A stretch of DNA of 64,000 nucleotides from an uncultured Halomicronema sp. (lineage in GTDB: Bacteria > Cyanobacteriota > Cyanobacteriia > Phormidesmidales > Phormidesmidaceae): positions 1-64,000 of the forward strand of contig CALCCA010000193.1 of assembly GCA_937899725.1 (NCBI GenBank). The letters are read 5' to 3'. The notes under the pieces are model-generated. The model was given only the letters and a program-made list of their open reading frames with translations. It was not told the origin of the DNA and did not search any database. Below are positions 47,011-56,415 of this stretch, piece after piece (position 1 is the stretch's first letter; the number at the start of each line of letters is the position of its first letter). The translations under genes were made by a program, and so were the position numbers.

Positions 47011-47883
47011 TCAACTCTCCGACGCCTGCGCTCGCGAAATTCGAATTTCATACTCCAGCGTCGAAGCTCCAGCAAATCCTGGCTTGAGATGGCCTGATAC
47101 CGGGGCGGCATTCGCGGGTTGAGCCGACGCTACCAGGGGAATGTGGCGATCGCTCACGGCCAGCCCATGGGTGGGGTCAAAGCCGCGCCAGCCGCCGCCG
47201 GGAAGGTAGACCTCAGGCCAGGCGTGCAGTTCGCGACTATCTTGATGTTCGTCGCCCTCTTGATAGCCGCTGACAAACCGGGCGGCGAGTCCGACCGCCT
47301 GACAGGCCGCCATGAACAGCACGGCAAAATCACGACAGGACCCGACCTTTTGGGCGATCGTGACGCCGGCCAACTGCGGCTCCCCGACAGGACGATTCAA
47401 GTACTGAAAGTCTTCGTAGATGATTTGAGTCAGACGCGAGAGAAACTGCCCCACCTGGCCAGCCACCTCATTTAGCAGTCCTTGAGCAAACTCCACCACG
47501 GCGGGACTCATCGCCACTGATGGCACTGGCTGCAGATAGGGCTGCAGGTGCGCCGCGACCGAGCTGGGATAATCGATCGGGGCCGAAATCGCCCAGGGTT
47601 CGCTGAGATAGTTGAAAGGATTGGTGCAAAACGTGGCGACCTGGGCCTCGGTGCGAATTTTGAGGGCCGTCGTGGGCACATCCGGAAACCACAGCCGCAA
47701 ACAGGCGTTGCCTTCCACATCTAAAATTTCTGAGATCTGAGTCGGCTGGGGCTCAATCGTGATCGCAAAGTGCCGGAGCTGCTGATGGCCATCGCTACGG
47801 GGGCGCAGGCGAATGGTGTGAACGCCCAGCTGCACCGGCTGGTGATAACGATAAAGCGTCTGGTGAGTGAGGTGATACTGCAC
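47011..47883 (-). CDS. Transglutaminase-like cysteine protease
   Basis: 290 residues. The N-terminal beta-rich transglut_N domain (MQYHLTHQTLYRYHQPVQLG) precedes the catalytic domain, whose Cys at about residue 183 lies in QKVGSCRDFAVLF and whose His-Asp pair lies in ELHAWPEVYLPGGGWRGFDP. This is the bacterial transglutaminase-like protease family. Here it is the last gene of a set with a Cp type 2 ATP-grasp and an alpha-E protein, with an Anbu gene upstream, an association I know from comparative genomics of peptide-bond-forming systems. It is expected to cleave or remodel a peptide or amide product. The alpha-E gene lies 101 bases upstream. Confidence 0.93.
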   Translation of the reverse strand: MQYHLTHQTLYRYHQPVQLGVHTIRLRPRSDGHQQLRHFAITIEPQPTQISEILDVEGNACLRLWFPDVPTTALKIRTEAQVATFCTNPFNYLSEPWAISAPIDYPSSVAAHLQPYLQPVPSVAMSPAVVEFAQGLLNEVAGQVGQFLSRLTQIIYEDFQYLNRPVGEPQLAGVTIAQKVGSCRDFAVLFMAACQAVGLAARFVSGYQEGDEHQDSRELHAWPEVYLPGGGWRGFDPTHGLAVSDRHIPLVASAQPANAAPVSGHLKPGFAGASTLEYEIRISRAQASES

Positions 47884-47983
47884 GGCGATCCGGAAAGGTT
47901 AGGAGATTTCTGACAAATCCTGCGGTGCGTCGCGCTGCGCTGACAGCACCCTACCAGCGATAGATGCTTTTCTGAAGATCCCC

Positions 47984-48940
47984 TCAAGAGGCTAAGGGCA
48001 CAGCCATGAAGTCTTCGTAAATGTGCTCACCGACGGTGTTGAGCTGCGTCTGCAACTTGTCGAGAAACTCGTGCAGCCCTGACTCAAACACTTCGTCCAT
48101 CGTCGTATATTCCAACTCCGATCGCAGCCGCCCCAACGTGCGCTCACTGTCATGAGACCAGCTGCCCAGCGTGGTGCCGGTGATGCGATGGAGCGATCGC
48201 TCCGCCTGCAGCAGAGAAAACTGAATGGAGCGGGGAAACTCCGGATCGAGCAGCAAAAATTGGGCGATGCTGCGAGGAGTGACCCGGCGCTGGCGTTTGC
48301 GATACATCTCGTAGGCGCTGGCTGATTTCAACAGCGCGATCCACTGTAGATCGTCCAGCGGGGTGCCAATATCGGTGACTGCCGGCAGCAAGATGTAGTA
48401 CTTCACGTCTAAAATGCGCGCGGTTTTATCGGCCCGCTCTAGCAAGCGCCCCAGCTGACCAAAGTGCCAGCCTTCGTTATGGGCCATCGTGGCATCCATC
48501 ACTCCAGCAAAGAGGTGGCTCGCCATCTTCACCTCGGGGTAAAAACGATAGAGGTGCTCCTCGGTGGTTCCAGCCTGGGCCGCTTCCTGCACCCAAAGAT
48601 AAAACGTATTGACCTGCTCCCACATTTCTGACGAGATGGTTTCGCGCACGGCGCGGGCGTTTTCACGGGCTGACTTGACACACGACAAAATCGAGTTCGG
48701 ATATTCCTGGTCAAAGGTCAAGAACTGCAGCACGTTTTGGGCGCTGGCCTCGTCATAGCGCTCTTGAAACAGGGTCTTGTCGCCGGTGGTCATCATCACC
48801 GGTTCCCACTGCTCGGTAAAGCCAGTCACCGGCGTATCCAGCAGCAAATTGAGGTTAACATCGACAAAGCGGGCGACGTTTTCGGCCCGCTCAACGTAGC
48901 GGTTGAGCCAGTAAATCGAATCAGCAACGCGGCTTAACAT
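47984..48940 (-). CDS. Alpha-E domain protein
   Basis: 318 residues, almost entirely alpha-helical, acidic, and without a signal peptide. It opens [20 protein letters not shown], the signature of alpha-E (DUF403) proteins, which are nearly always encoded beside circularly permuted ATP-grasp and transglutaminase genes. They are thought to be partners or substrates of the ligase; no enzymatic activity is established. Its start codon overlaps the end of the ATP-grasp gene by 7 bases, indicating translational coupling. Confidence 0.95.
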   Translation of the reverse strand: MLSRVADSIYWLNRYVERAENVARFVDVNLNLLLDTPVTGFTEQWEPVMMTTGDKTLFQERYDEASAQNVLQFLTFDQEYPNSILSCVKSARENARAVRETISSEMWEQVNTFYLWVQEAAQAGTTEEHLYRFYPEVKMASHLFAGVMDATMAHNEGWHFGQLGRLLERADKTARILDVKYYILLPAVTDIGTPLDDLQWIALLKSASAYEMYRKRQRRVTPRSIAQFLLLDPEFPRSIQFSLLQAERSLHRITGTTLGSWSHDSERTLGRLRSELEYTTMDEVFESGLHEFLDKLQTQLNTVGEHIYEDFMAVPLAS

Positions 48941-50379
48941 GAGCTCTCCTTCACCACCCAGGTATCTTTGCTGCCGCCCCCTTGGGACGAATTGACCACT
49001 AACGAACCGCGCCGCAGCGCCACTCGGGTTAAGCCCCCCGGATTCACGTAGATATCTTGGCCATTGAGAATGAAGGGTCGCAAATCGACGTGGCAGCCCT
49101 CAAATTGACCATCAATCAAGGTGGGCACTCGCGACAGACTGAGGGTGGGCTGGGCGATGTAATTGCGCGGCTTGGCCTTAATCTTTTCAGCAAAAGCGGC
49201 CCGTTCGGGCTCGGTGGCGTGCAGGCCCATCAACATGCCATAGCCCCCCGAGGCGTCAGTCGCTTTCACCACCAGCTCATCTAAGTGCGCCAGCACATAC
49301 TCGCGCTGCTTGTCGTCTGCACACAGATAGGTCGGCACGTTGGGCAATAGCTGCTCTTCATTCAGATAGTAGCGAATCATCTGGGGCACATAGGCGTAGA
49401 TCATCTTATCGTCGGCCACGCCTGTGCCAGGGGCATTGGCGATCGCCACCCGGCCCTGGCGATAGACCTCCATCAGCCCCGACACGCCGAGCATGGAATC
49501 GGCTCGAAAGGCCATCGGATCGATAAAGTCATCGTCAATGCGGCGGTAAATCACATCCACCTGCCGCAGGCCCTTCGTCGTGCGCATTTGCAGATACCCA
49601 TCGGTGACCACCAAGTCACGCCCTTCTACCAGTTGAGCCCCCATCTGCTGGGCGAGAAAGGAATGTTCAAAGTAAGCCGAATTGTGAATGCCTGGCGTCA
49701 ACACCACTACACAGGGGTCGCTCAAGTTAGATGGGGCGAGGTTTAGCAGCGTATCTAACAGCTTGCTGGCATAGTCATCGACGGGTTGAATATCCAGCGC
49801 ATCAAAAAAGCGCGGAAACGAGCTTTTCATCACCCGGCGGTTTTCGAGCACATAGGAAACCCCCGACGGGCAGCGCAGGTTGTCTTCCAAGACATACCAG
49901 CTGCCATCACGATCTTTGATCAAGTCAGTGCCGGTGATGTGACACCAAATCTTTTGGGGTGGCTGCAACCCCATACAGGGCTCCAAAAAACCGGTCGCCG
50001 ATTCGATCATCTCGCGAGGAATGACTTTATCGTTGAGAATCTTTTGGTCGTTGTAAATATCGTGAATAAAACAGTTCAGCGCCTCAATCCGCTGTTTTAG
50101 GCCCCGCTCTAACAGCTCCCATTCTTGATAGGGCACAAAGCGTGGAATCACGTCAAAAGGAAAAATCCGCTCAGTGCCCTGGTTGTCGCTGTAGACATTG
50201 AACGTCACCCCCAGCTTAAACAGCATATTCTGCGCGGCCTGCTGCCGTCGCTGCAGTTCTTCGATCGATAAAGACTCGATTCGCTTGACCAGTTCAGCCG
50301 CTGCCGGGCGTGGGGTGCCCGCCGCCATAAACAGCTCATCAAAGAAATCGCCAGGATCATAACCATCCAAGCAGGGCAT
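48934..50379 (-). CDS. Circularly permuted type 2 ATP-grasp protein
   Basis: 481 residues from the ATG at 50379, chosen because GGAGG lies six bases upstream; the open frame extends to 50397. Family features seen are the opening [13 protein letters not shown], the [17 protein letters not shown] block, and a nucleotide-binding region rebuilt in permuted order ([55 protein letters not shown]). ATP-grasp ligases of this class are predicted to form amide or peptide bonds; their products are unknown. It is encoded with alpha-E, transglutaminase and, upstream, Anbu. Confidence 0.94.
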   Translation of the reverse strand: MPCLDGYDPGDFFDELFMAAGTPRPAAAELVKRIESLSIEELQRRQQAAQNMLFKLGVTFNVYSDNQGTERIFPFDVIPRFVPYQEWELLERGLKQRIEALNCFIHDIYNDQKILNDKVIPREMIESATGFLEPCMGLQPPQKIWCHITGTDLIKDRDGSWYVLEDNLRCPSGVSYVLENRRVMKSSFPRFFDALDIQPVDDYASKLLDTLLNLAPSNLSDPCVVVLTPGIHNSAYFEHSFLAQQMGAQLVEGRDLVVTDGYLQMRTTKGLRQVDVIYRRIDDDFIDPMAFRADSMLGVSGLMEVYRQGRVAIANAPGTGVADDKMIYAYVPQMIRYYLNEEQLLPNVPTYLCADDKQREYVLAHLDELVVKATDASGGYGMLMGLHATEPERAAFAEKIKAKPRNYIAQPTLSLSRVPTLIDGQFEGCHVDLRPFILNGQDIYVNPGGLTRVALRRGSLVVNSSQGGGSKDTWVVKESSC

Positions 50380-50631
50380 GCATAACCTCCAAGCCAATCG
50401 AACCAGTCATACTTGTTTCTCGGGTCGGCAAACCGTAACACTCTATACGCTTAATTCGCCTAGAGGCGTTGGCAAGACACGAAAACAGGGGCCGCGATCG
50501 CCCCTTCCCGGCTAGTGCCAGGGCTCAAGCCGGCAGCGGCTGGGAAGCGTTTCCAGGCATCTCGTCCTCCACATGCCACCGTCACGAGCAGCCGTGAATG
50601 TCGGTCTCCCCAGGCAGAATGATGGTGGCCT

Positions 50632-51408
50632 CTACGGTTCAGAAATATCCGTCAAGTCTGGCCCGTCCGGCACCGCCGTCGAATTCCACTCAATCGTGGG
50701 CATGTTCGCCGCCGCCTCTCGCAGCGCCACCTCCCAATGCTTGCGCATCTTGATCAGGTAAGGATCACCGGCATAAAATCGGGCCTTGTTGACGATTTCA
50801 AAGCTGTCCGTTTCATACATGATGAGGTTGATGGGCGGCCCCACCGATAGGTTAGAGCGCATGGTGGAGTCGATCGACAGCAGCGCATATTTGGCCACAT
50901 CTTCGATCGCCGATTCATAGGTCAAAGTGCGATCCAAAATCGGCTTGCCGTATTTGGTTTCGCCAATTTGCAAAAAGGGCGTCTCTGGCGTGCTTTTGAT
51001 GCAGTTGCCCTGGCTATAAATCATGTGCAGACCGGGCGCTTCCCCTTTTACCTGCCCGCCCAGCAAAAAGCTGCACTGAAAGTCGATTTTGTCTTTTTGC
51101 AACCAGGGGCGATCGATTTCTTGAAGCTTGCGAATGCAGTTGCCAATGTAGCGAGCAATGTCGTATAGCGTCGGCAGGGTATGTAGGTTAGCCTCGGCGT
51201 TGACAATCAGGTCACGCTCTAGGGCGTGCAGTACCGCCTGCGTGATCGACAGGTTGCCCGAGGTGCAGAGAATGAGCGCCCGCTCTTGAGGCACTGAAAA
51301 GTCAAACAGCTTGCGGTAGGAGGAAATGTAATCAACGCCAGCATTGGTGCGGGAGTCGGTGGCGAGCAAAATACCCTGACGGACGTGAATGCCTAAACAG
51401 TAAGTCAC
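50632..51408 (-). CDS. Anbu-type proteasome-related peptidase
   Basis: 258 residues. It begins MTYCLGIHVRQGILLATDSRT, with the Thr directly after Met that acts as catalytic Thr1 in Anbu, followed by Asp in DSRTNAG and the Lys in SSYRKLF (about residue 33), the usual proteasome-fold active-site trio. Anbu (ancestral beta subunit) forms open spiral or ring assemblies in the cytosol and is often encoded with ATP-grasp, alpha-E and transglutaminase genes, as here. The ATP-grasp gene starts about 250 bases downstream, leaving room for an independent promoter. Its substrate is unknown. Confidence 0.94.
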   Translation of the reverse strand: MTYCLGIHVRQGILLATDSRTNAGVDYISSYRKLFDFSVPQERALILCTSGNLSITQAVLHALERDLIVNAEANLHTLPTLYDIARYIGNCIRKLQEIDRPWLQKDKIDFQCSFLLGGQVKGEAPGLHMIYSQGNCIKSTPETPFLQIGETKYGKPILDRTLTYESAIEDVAKYALLSIDSTMRSNLSVGPPINLIMYETDSFEIVNKARFYAGDPYLIKMRKHWEVALREAAANMPTIEWNSTAVPDGPDLTDISEP

Positions 51409-51745
51409 GGGGTGAGAAGTGATGAAACAACCTGTGTAGCGCCCTCAAAGACAGCCCCATGTTGGCTGTATCAATGATTACTCACGAGTCTAGCGGAATT
51501 GTGAATAGGGCAACCCTTCTGTTTCGCGATGTCAACTCAATGATTTGAGCCCATCGCTACTGCCCGCGACTTGGCCCCGGTGGAATCGCCTGTCACCAGA
51601 AAATTGCTCGATGCAGCTCATCACTGCCATGCGCTACTCAGAACACCGACCGCTGCCATGAGAGAAAGCCTTTAGCCGCCGTTTGAGCCACATCAAACGG
51701 CGGCTCATCAGTGAGTGCAGCCAAGGCTCTTGCCGCAGAGTGTCG
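51409..51745. other. Non-coding region with a GC-rich hairpin
   Basis: 337 bases. A perfect 13-base-pair hairpin, agccgccgtttga (51674-51686) with tcaaacggcggct (51693-51705), lies 41 bases after the YkgJ-type gene stop on the minus strand. It lacks a T run, so it is only a possible terminator. Confidence 0.5.
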
Positions 51746-52111
51746 CTAGGCCGAATCGTCGGCTGCTTCGACGGCGGCGACAAAGCGGGTCAGTTCGTCG
51801 CTTTGATTGCCGTAAACTCCTTCGATTTGCTGTTCACAGCAGTCGATCGCGAAGTCGTTCAGCTCATCGGGGGTGATGCCAAACATGCGGCCAAAGGTGT
51901 CAGGATGCACCCGACAAAAGTCAGGCCGGGTGTCATAAATTTGGCAGCGGCGGCTGGCCTGGTCGTAATTGATGCACCAACCATCTTCGCCCACCAAGCT
52001 GAGATAGTGCTCTAGCTCTGGAGCGGTGAGATATTGATCTAGATCGGGGCGATCGCTCGGATCTAGATGACAGCAGGCACCACAGCCTTGAATACATTGC
52101 CAATTCGCCAT
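51746..52111 (-). CDS. YkgJ-family cysteine cluster protein
   Basis: 121 residues. The conserved cysteines appear as CIQGCGACCHLDPSDRPD near the N-terminus, GWCINYDQASRRCQIYDTRP in the middle with FCRVHP, and CCEQQ later, giving the CxxC...C pattern of the YkgJ zinc- or iron-chelating family. The function of the family is not established; some members are linked to metal binding or flagellar proteins. It is a single gene divergent from psb30 and ends in an acidic tail. Confidence 0.85.
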   Translation of the reverse strand: MANWQCIQGCGACCHLDPSDRPDLDQYLTAPELEHYLSLVGEDGWCINYDQASRRCQIYDTRPDFCRVHPDTFGRMFGITPDELNDFAIDCCEQQIEGVYGNQSDELTRFVAAVEAADDSA

Positions 52112-52159
52112 AGCGCTTAAGGATTGAGTTCCCTTAGAATTTTGTAACGTTAGTTAAAC

Positions 52160-52184
52160 ATGGGTTCCCAACTGCGGATAAAAT
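52160..52184 (+). promoter_or_regulatory. Possible psb30 promoter -10 region
   Basis: taaaat at 52179-52184, about 48 bases before the psb30 start, with weak -35-like sequence upstream near ttaaac. A visual match only. Confidence 0.35.
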
Positions 52185-52231
52185 AGCGCAGATAGCCTTT
52201 GTGCAAGGCCACTTGTTGTCTGGGAGGATCC

Positions 52232-52363
52232 ATGGAGTTTATTTCTAATTTAGTCGGTGGCATCAGTTTTGAGCTGATTGCTCAGCTTACGATGCTAGCC
52301 ATGATTGTCATTGCCGGACCTGTGATTGTCTTTTTGCTGGCTGCACGAGGGGGCGATCTCTAA
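52232..52363 (+). CDS. psb30: Photosystem II protein Psb30 (Ycf12)
   Basis: 43 residues, below the usual size cut-off for gene callers. The ATG at 52232 follows a good ribosome binding site (GGGAGG, ending five bases before the start). The sequence is a single membrane span, LIAQLTMLAMIVIAGPVIVF, followed by LLAARGGDL, closely matching the Psb30/Ycf12 C-terminus (LLA-RGGNL type). Psb30 is a small subunit at the periphery of photosystem II near cytochrome b559. It appears monocistronic, with a strong terminator about 200 bases downstream. Confidence 0.9.
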   Translation: MEFISNLVGGISFELIAQLTMLAMIVIAGPVIVFLLAARGGDL

Positions 52364-52735
52364 AGGCCGTCATCATCTAGATGGCATCTGTCTTGCAGCG
52401 CCTCGTTGCCAGCCCCTTGCTGTGGGCGTTGGTACGGGCGCGGTCAGGTCTAACCGCAAAGGTTTTAGCCGTCGCGATTGAGTAGCGCGCTCTAAAACTT
52501 CATCCCGATTTTGGGTGAAACCTTGGTCGCCTCGACGTTTCACTCAATATCATAAGCAATTGGGCACCGATGCTAATAGTTAGCACCGGTGCCCGATTTT
52601 TATGGGCCGCGACGCGAGTGGCCATCGCAGAATATCCTGCAAGAAGGGCAAGGCCCGACAGACTGCAAAGGTTGGCATGATGCCGATCACCCTTGCCGCA
52701 ATTCTGAGCAACTTGACCAAAGTAAAGTTCGACCA
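52364..52735. other. Non-coding region downstream of psb30
   Basis: About 370 bases between the ends of psb30 and purN. It contains the terminator at 52562-52594 and a smaller gtgaaac/gtttcac inverted repeat just before it. A 78-codon minus-strand frame (52500-52736) abutting purN was judged spurious. Confidence 0.55.
52562..52600 (+). terminator. Rho-independent terminator downstream of psb30
   Basis: A 15-base-pair stem, gggcaccgatgctaa (52562-52576) with ttagcaccggtgccc (52580-52594), one mismatch and a 3-base loop, followed by gattttta. The T run is on the plus strand, so it ends plus-strand transcripts, probably psb30. Confidence 0.85.
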
Positions 52736-53392
52736 CTAAGTATGCAAATTAATTGCCGTTGATTTGCCCGCTAGCTGAGCGGCGATCGCGATCGCGGCGG
52801 GATAGATACGGTATTCTTGCTGCTGGATTCTCGCCTGCAGGCTAGCAGCCGTATCGTCGGCCAAAACAGGGACGGCCGCCTGCGCAATAATTGGGCCGCT
52901 ATCAATCTCAAGTTCGACATAGTGAACGGTGCAGCCGGTGATTTTGACGCCCGCTGCCAGCGCCTGATCGACAGCTCGAATGCCCGGAAAGCTGGGTAAC
53001 AGACTGGGGTGAATATTCAGAATTCGTTGCGGAAAAGCTTGAATTAATACAGCAGTCACCCGCCGCATCCAGCCGGCCATAATCACCCAGTCAGCCCCCG
53101 CGTCTTGGCTCGTTTGCACAATGGCCTCATCCAAAGCTGCTCGACTGGCAAAGGTGCGGTGGTTGAGCAGCACGGCAGGCAGCTGTCGCTGGGCGGCTCG
53201 CTCAGCCACTTTAGCCGCGGGATTGTTGTAAATCACAACCTGAATGGTGGCGTTAAGGTCACCATTCTCAATGGCCGCCGCGATCGCGGCCAGGTTGCTG
53301 CCGTTACCCGAGGCTAATACCGCTAACCGTAGTGGCTCTGCGAGTTGCGGCGACAACTCAGAAAGGGCAGGAGAAATCAGTGCAGCGGTCAC
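52736..53392 (-). CDS. purN: Phosphoribosylglycinamide formyltransferase PurN
   Basis: 218 residues. PurN transfers a formyl group from 10-formyltetrahydrofolate to GAR, the third step of purine synthesis. It shows LAVLASGNGSNLAAIAAAIE at the N-terminus, the catalytic block NIHPSLLPSFPG (Asn and His), GCTVHYVELEIDSGPIIAQA, with the conserved Asp, and a C-terminal helix IYPAAIAIAAQL. Its length is standard (about 210-220). A longer N-terminus of about 20 residues (MTAALISPALSELSPQLAEP) precedes the core. It diverges from the membrane-protein gene. Confidence 0.95.
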   Translation of the reverse strand: MTAALISPALSELSPQLAEPLRLAVLASGNGSNLAAIAAAIENGDLNATIQVVIYNNPAAKVAERAAQRQLPAVLLNHRTFASRAALDEAIVQTSQDAGADWVIMAGWMRRVTAVLIQAFPQRILNIHPSLLPSFPGIRAVDQALAAGVKITGCTVHYVELEIDSGPIIAQAAVPVLADDTAASLQARIQQQEYRIYPAAIAIAAQLAGKSTAINLHT

Positions 53393-53516
53393 GACGGGGC
53401 ACGCCCAAAAACAATCTGCATCAGCTTACCTTACCGACCAAATCGGACGATTGCCGACGGCGGTTTATCCTTCGCGACGGGCAAGATGAGGCCAACAGAT
53501 GGAGTAGTAAACCCTG

Positions 53517-54173
53517 ATGACAGCACCCAAGTTTCTGCGGCGCGGGCTGATCGTATTGATCAGCTTTGAGTTTGGCCTGGCACTCGCCTACATGGCGCTA
53601 ATTGTCAGACGCGGCGAGGCAATTTCTCTGCTCGATTTCAATGGTCTGCGATCACTGCCGTCTTTGTTGCAGGCGGCTCATCTCTTTGCCATTGGCGGAC
53701 TTTGTGGACTTTTACTCGTGGTGCGGCAGCACCGGCAACAGTCCTATTCATGGTTTTTGCCCGCAGCGCTGATGCTTCTCTGTCTTTTTGGCGGCATTGA
53801 CGAGCTGACCAAACTGCACCTGGCTCTCAATCAAGTGAACTGGCAGGTGGTTTACCTCAGCCTGATGGCAGCGATTCTGTTCTTCAGCTGGGGCGATTTT
53901 ATTTGGCTCTGGCGTCACCACCGGCCCACGCTGCTCTGGGTTTTGGCGGGCATCAGCCTATTTCTGCTGGGGAGCTTTGGCGGCGAGCTGCTCAAAGACC
54001 CCATCACCAACGCTCTGAATACCCACAGTCCGCCGCGAATCGCTTTTCTGTTGGAGCATGTCCGAATTTTGGTGGAGGAATTTTCCGAGTTAATGGGCGA
54101 AACCCTAATTCTCTATGCGTTTGCCAAGTTTACTTTGGGCATGTGGTCGCAGCCTAAAACGGCGATGAGCTAA
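53517..54173 (+). CDS. Multi-pass membrane protein of unknown function
   Basis: 218 residues with about six hydrophobic segments: residues about 10-32, 48-68, 80-98, 112-132, 140-158 and 180-205. Polar signatures between segments include GGIDELTKLH and, near the end, EEFSELMGETLILYAF. The acidic DELTK and EEFSE patterns at membrane edges look conserved, but I do not recognise a family. It diverges from purN, about 125 bases apart, and stands alone on its strand. No function is proposed. Confidence 0.75.
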   Translation: MTAPKFLRRGLIVLISFEFGLALAYMALIVRRGEAISLLDFNGLRSLPSLLQAAHLFAIGGLCGLLLVVRQHRQQSYSWFLPAALMLLCLFGGIDELTKLHLALNQVNWQVVYLSLMAAILFFSWGDFIWLWRHHRPTLLWVLAGISLFLLGSFGGELLKDPITNALNTHSPPRIAFLLEHVRILVEEFSELMGETLILYAFAKFTLGMWSQPKTAMS

Positions 54174-54505
54174 TAGCGTACGGCGTCAATACCAGGCTGG
54201 GATTTAAGGTTCATGGTTCGGGTTAGGAGGGGGCAAGGTGGGGAACCGCCCCAGGACAGGGAAGCTTTTGCCGGGTAGTCCTCGGCGCTGTAGGGCTTGA
54301 GGCGATCGCGCGGCCCCATACGGGTTCAGGGACTGGTCAAAAGGCTAACTAAAAGACTGGGCAGCGGTTGGTAAGCTCGCGTAGACGCATCCACCCTTAC
54401 CGCCATCGACTCCCCTCGTCATCGGTTGACCATCGCCCTGGTGCTAAACTCCAATCACCCCGGCGCTGGTCAGCGACCCCGGTATTTTCCTATCATTCGC
54501 CAGTC
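54174..54505. other. Non-coding spacer
   Basis: About 330 bases with no accepted gene, G+C-rich. The open frame of the small protein gene runs into it (54368-54505), but that part has no protein-like character. Confidence 0.5.
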
Positions 54506-54718
54506 ATGATTATTGATCCCCACTATCCTCACATCGTGTTGGCGTTCTCATATCGCGAGACGACCATTGCGATCGAGCAGGCCGCGATCGATGACCGCAC
54601 CATTTACACCGCCTGGGTTGACTATGCCACCGGGTCGGCGGTAGCAGTGCCCAAAGCTTGGACCCGCACCGATGCCATACAAAGGGCAAAGCGGTGGGTC
54701 GATCGCAAGCTTTATTGA
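54506..54718 (+). CDS. Small hypothetical protein
   Basis: 70 residues from the ATG at 54506 (MIIDPHYPHIVLAFSYRETT); the frame continues upstream to 54368 but that segment looks non-coding. The protein has balanced composition: a beta-like start, an acidic middle (IDDRTIYTAWVDYATGSAVA) and a basic amphipathic end (RTDAIQRAKRWVDRKLY). No family is recognised. It converges with mnmE, 98 bases apart. It may be real given this protein-like pattern, but no independent evidence supports it. Confidence 0.45.
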   Translation: MIIDPHYPHIVLAFSYRETTIAIEQAAIDDRTIYTAWVDYATGSAVAVPKAWTRTDAIQRAKRWVDRKLY

Positions 54719-54816
54719 CTTTGACTCCAAAACTAACCACCCGTGATGGAAATAGTCGAGATTACTCCAAATTGCACATCGTCTTCAGATAACTAGCTGA
54801 GCGCCTCTTCAGTCGC

Positions 54817-56202
54817 TTATTTACCAATACAAAATCGACTAAAAATTTCATCTAGCATCGACTCCGTCAGCTCTTCGCCCGTGACCTCGCCCAGCGCGCG
54901 AATCGCCATGCGCAGGTCAATCGTCCAAAAATCGAGGGGCAGCTGATTGGAGATCGTCGTGCGCACCTGTTCCAACGCGGTGCGGGCACGGGTGAGAGCG
55001 GCGGCTTGGCGCTGGTTGATCGTGACTGCCACATCGCTGGCCGTCAGCTGTTCCGCGTGGATCGTTTTCAAAATCGTTTGTTCTAGCTGGTCAATGCCCT
55101 GACTCAGCGCCGCTGCTGTCGAGACGATGGGCACCGGCAGCTTAACCAACGACTCGGGCACTCGGTCAGCCACGAGATCCGTTTTGTTCACCACTAAAAT
55201 CAGGGGACGATGGCTGATCAAGCCATAGAGTTGCTCATCTGCCGCCGTCCAGCCTTGCTGCGCATCGATGGTCAGGAGCACCAAATCAGCCGACTGAGTC
55301 GCTGCTCGCGATCGCTCAATGCCGATCTGCTCTACCTGATTGTCTGCTTCGCGAATGCCCGCCGTATCGAGCACCTGAATCGGAATGCCGCCCACCACCA
55401 GCTGCGACTCCACCACATCGCGGGTGGTGCCCGGTAGCTCGGTCACGATGGCGCGATCGCTGCGGCTCCAGGCATTTAACAGGCTCGATTTACCCACATT
55501 GGGGCGGCCCACAATCGCCACCTTAAGGCCAGAGCGCAGCAGTTCCCCCTGATAGGCCGTGTCTAAAATCGCGCTGACCGCCTGCAACACCTGGCTCAAC
55601 TGCTCAGCCACAGCGGGTTCATCCAGCGGCGGCAAATCATCGGCAAAATCGATCCGCGCTTCCACCGCCGCCAAAATATCGAGACAGGCCGATCGCAGCT
55701 CGCGAATCGGGGTAGTGAGTTTGCCCCGCATACCCGCTAGCGCCGTTTGGGCCGCCTGGGGCGACTGGGCGCCCACCAGGTCTGCGATGCTCTCGGCCTG
55801 GGTCAGATCGAGCCGCCCATTCAAAAAAGCCCGCAGGGTAAACTCCCCCGGCTCGGCCAGACGCGCCCCTTGAGCCACACACAGCTGTAGCACCTGTTGC
55901 ACGGCCATAATGCCGCCGTGACAGTGAAATTCCACCACATTTTCGCGAGTGTAGGAGCGGGGCGATCGCATCAGCAATAGCAACGCTTCGTCCACCGTCT
56001 GCTGCGTCTGGGGATCGTGAACATAGCCATACAAAATGCGATGACTTTCCCACGGTTGCTGCCCCGGCGCTTTAAACAGCGTGCGGGCGATCGCTTCCGC
56101 GTCGGCTCCCGATAGGCGCACGATGCCGACGCTGCCCTGCTGGGGCACGATGGCGGTGGCAATGGCGGCGATCGTCTCACCTTGAATAATCGTTTGACCC
56201 AT
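54817..56202 (-). CDS. mnmE: tRNA modification GTPase MnmE
   Basis: 461 residues from the ATG at 56202 ([20 protein letters not shown]); an upstream open stretch to 56274 is not coding-like. With MnmG, MnmE makes the 5-carboxymethylaminomethyl modification of uridine 34 in some tRNAs. Features in order: the N-terminal folate-binding domain ([34 protein letters not shown]), the G domain with [28 protein letters not shown] and NKTD, and the C-terminal helical domain ending in FCIGK, whose cysteine is the conserved C-x-x-K tail. Monocistronic. Confidence 0.96.
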   Translation of the reverse strand: MGQTIIQGETIAAIATAIVPQQGSVGIVRLSGADAEAIARTLFKAPGQQPWESHRILYGYVHDPQTQQTVDEALLLLMRSPRSYTRENVVEFHCHGGIMAVQQVLQLCVAQGARLAEPGEFTLRAFLNGRLDLTQAESIADLVGAQSPQAAQTALAGMRGKLTTPIRELRSACLDILAAVEARIDFADDLPPLDEPAVAEQLSQVLQAVSAILDTAYQGELLRSGLKVAIVGRPNVGKSSLLNAWSRSDRAIVTELPGTTRDVVESQLVVGGIPIQVLDTAGIREADNQVEQIGIERSRAATQSADLVLLTIDAQQGWTAADEQLYGLISHRPLILVVNKTDLVADRVPESLVKLPVPIVSTAAALSQGIDQLEQTILKTIHAEQLTASDVAVTINQRQAAALTRARTALEQVRTTISNQLPLDFWTIDLRMAIRALGEVTGEELTESMLDEIFSRFCIGK

Positions 56203-56415
56203 ACAACTCAAAAAGTGTGGATAAAAAACCCGATACGCCTCTTTGGGGAGGCAGGCGCGATCGCCGCAAAGCAATTTTATCGAGTGTGATTAGGCCATCA
56301 CTATAGCCTTGTGATCCCGAGAGCGATCTCAGCAACTCTACGGAGGATGCCCCATTTGCGCAGTCGGCATAAAGCCGCTGAACGATCCTCCAACTAATCC
56401 ATCTGGCCAACCCTC

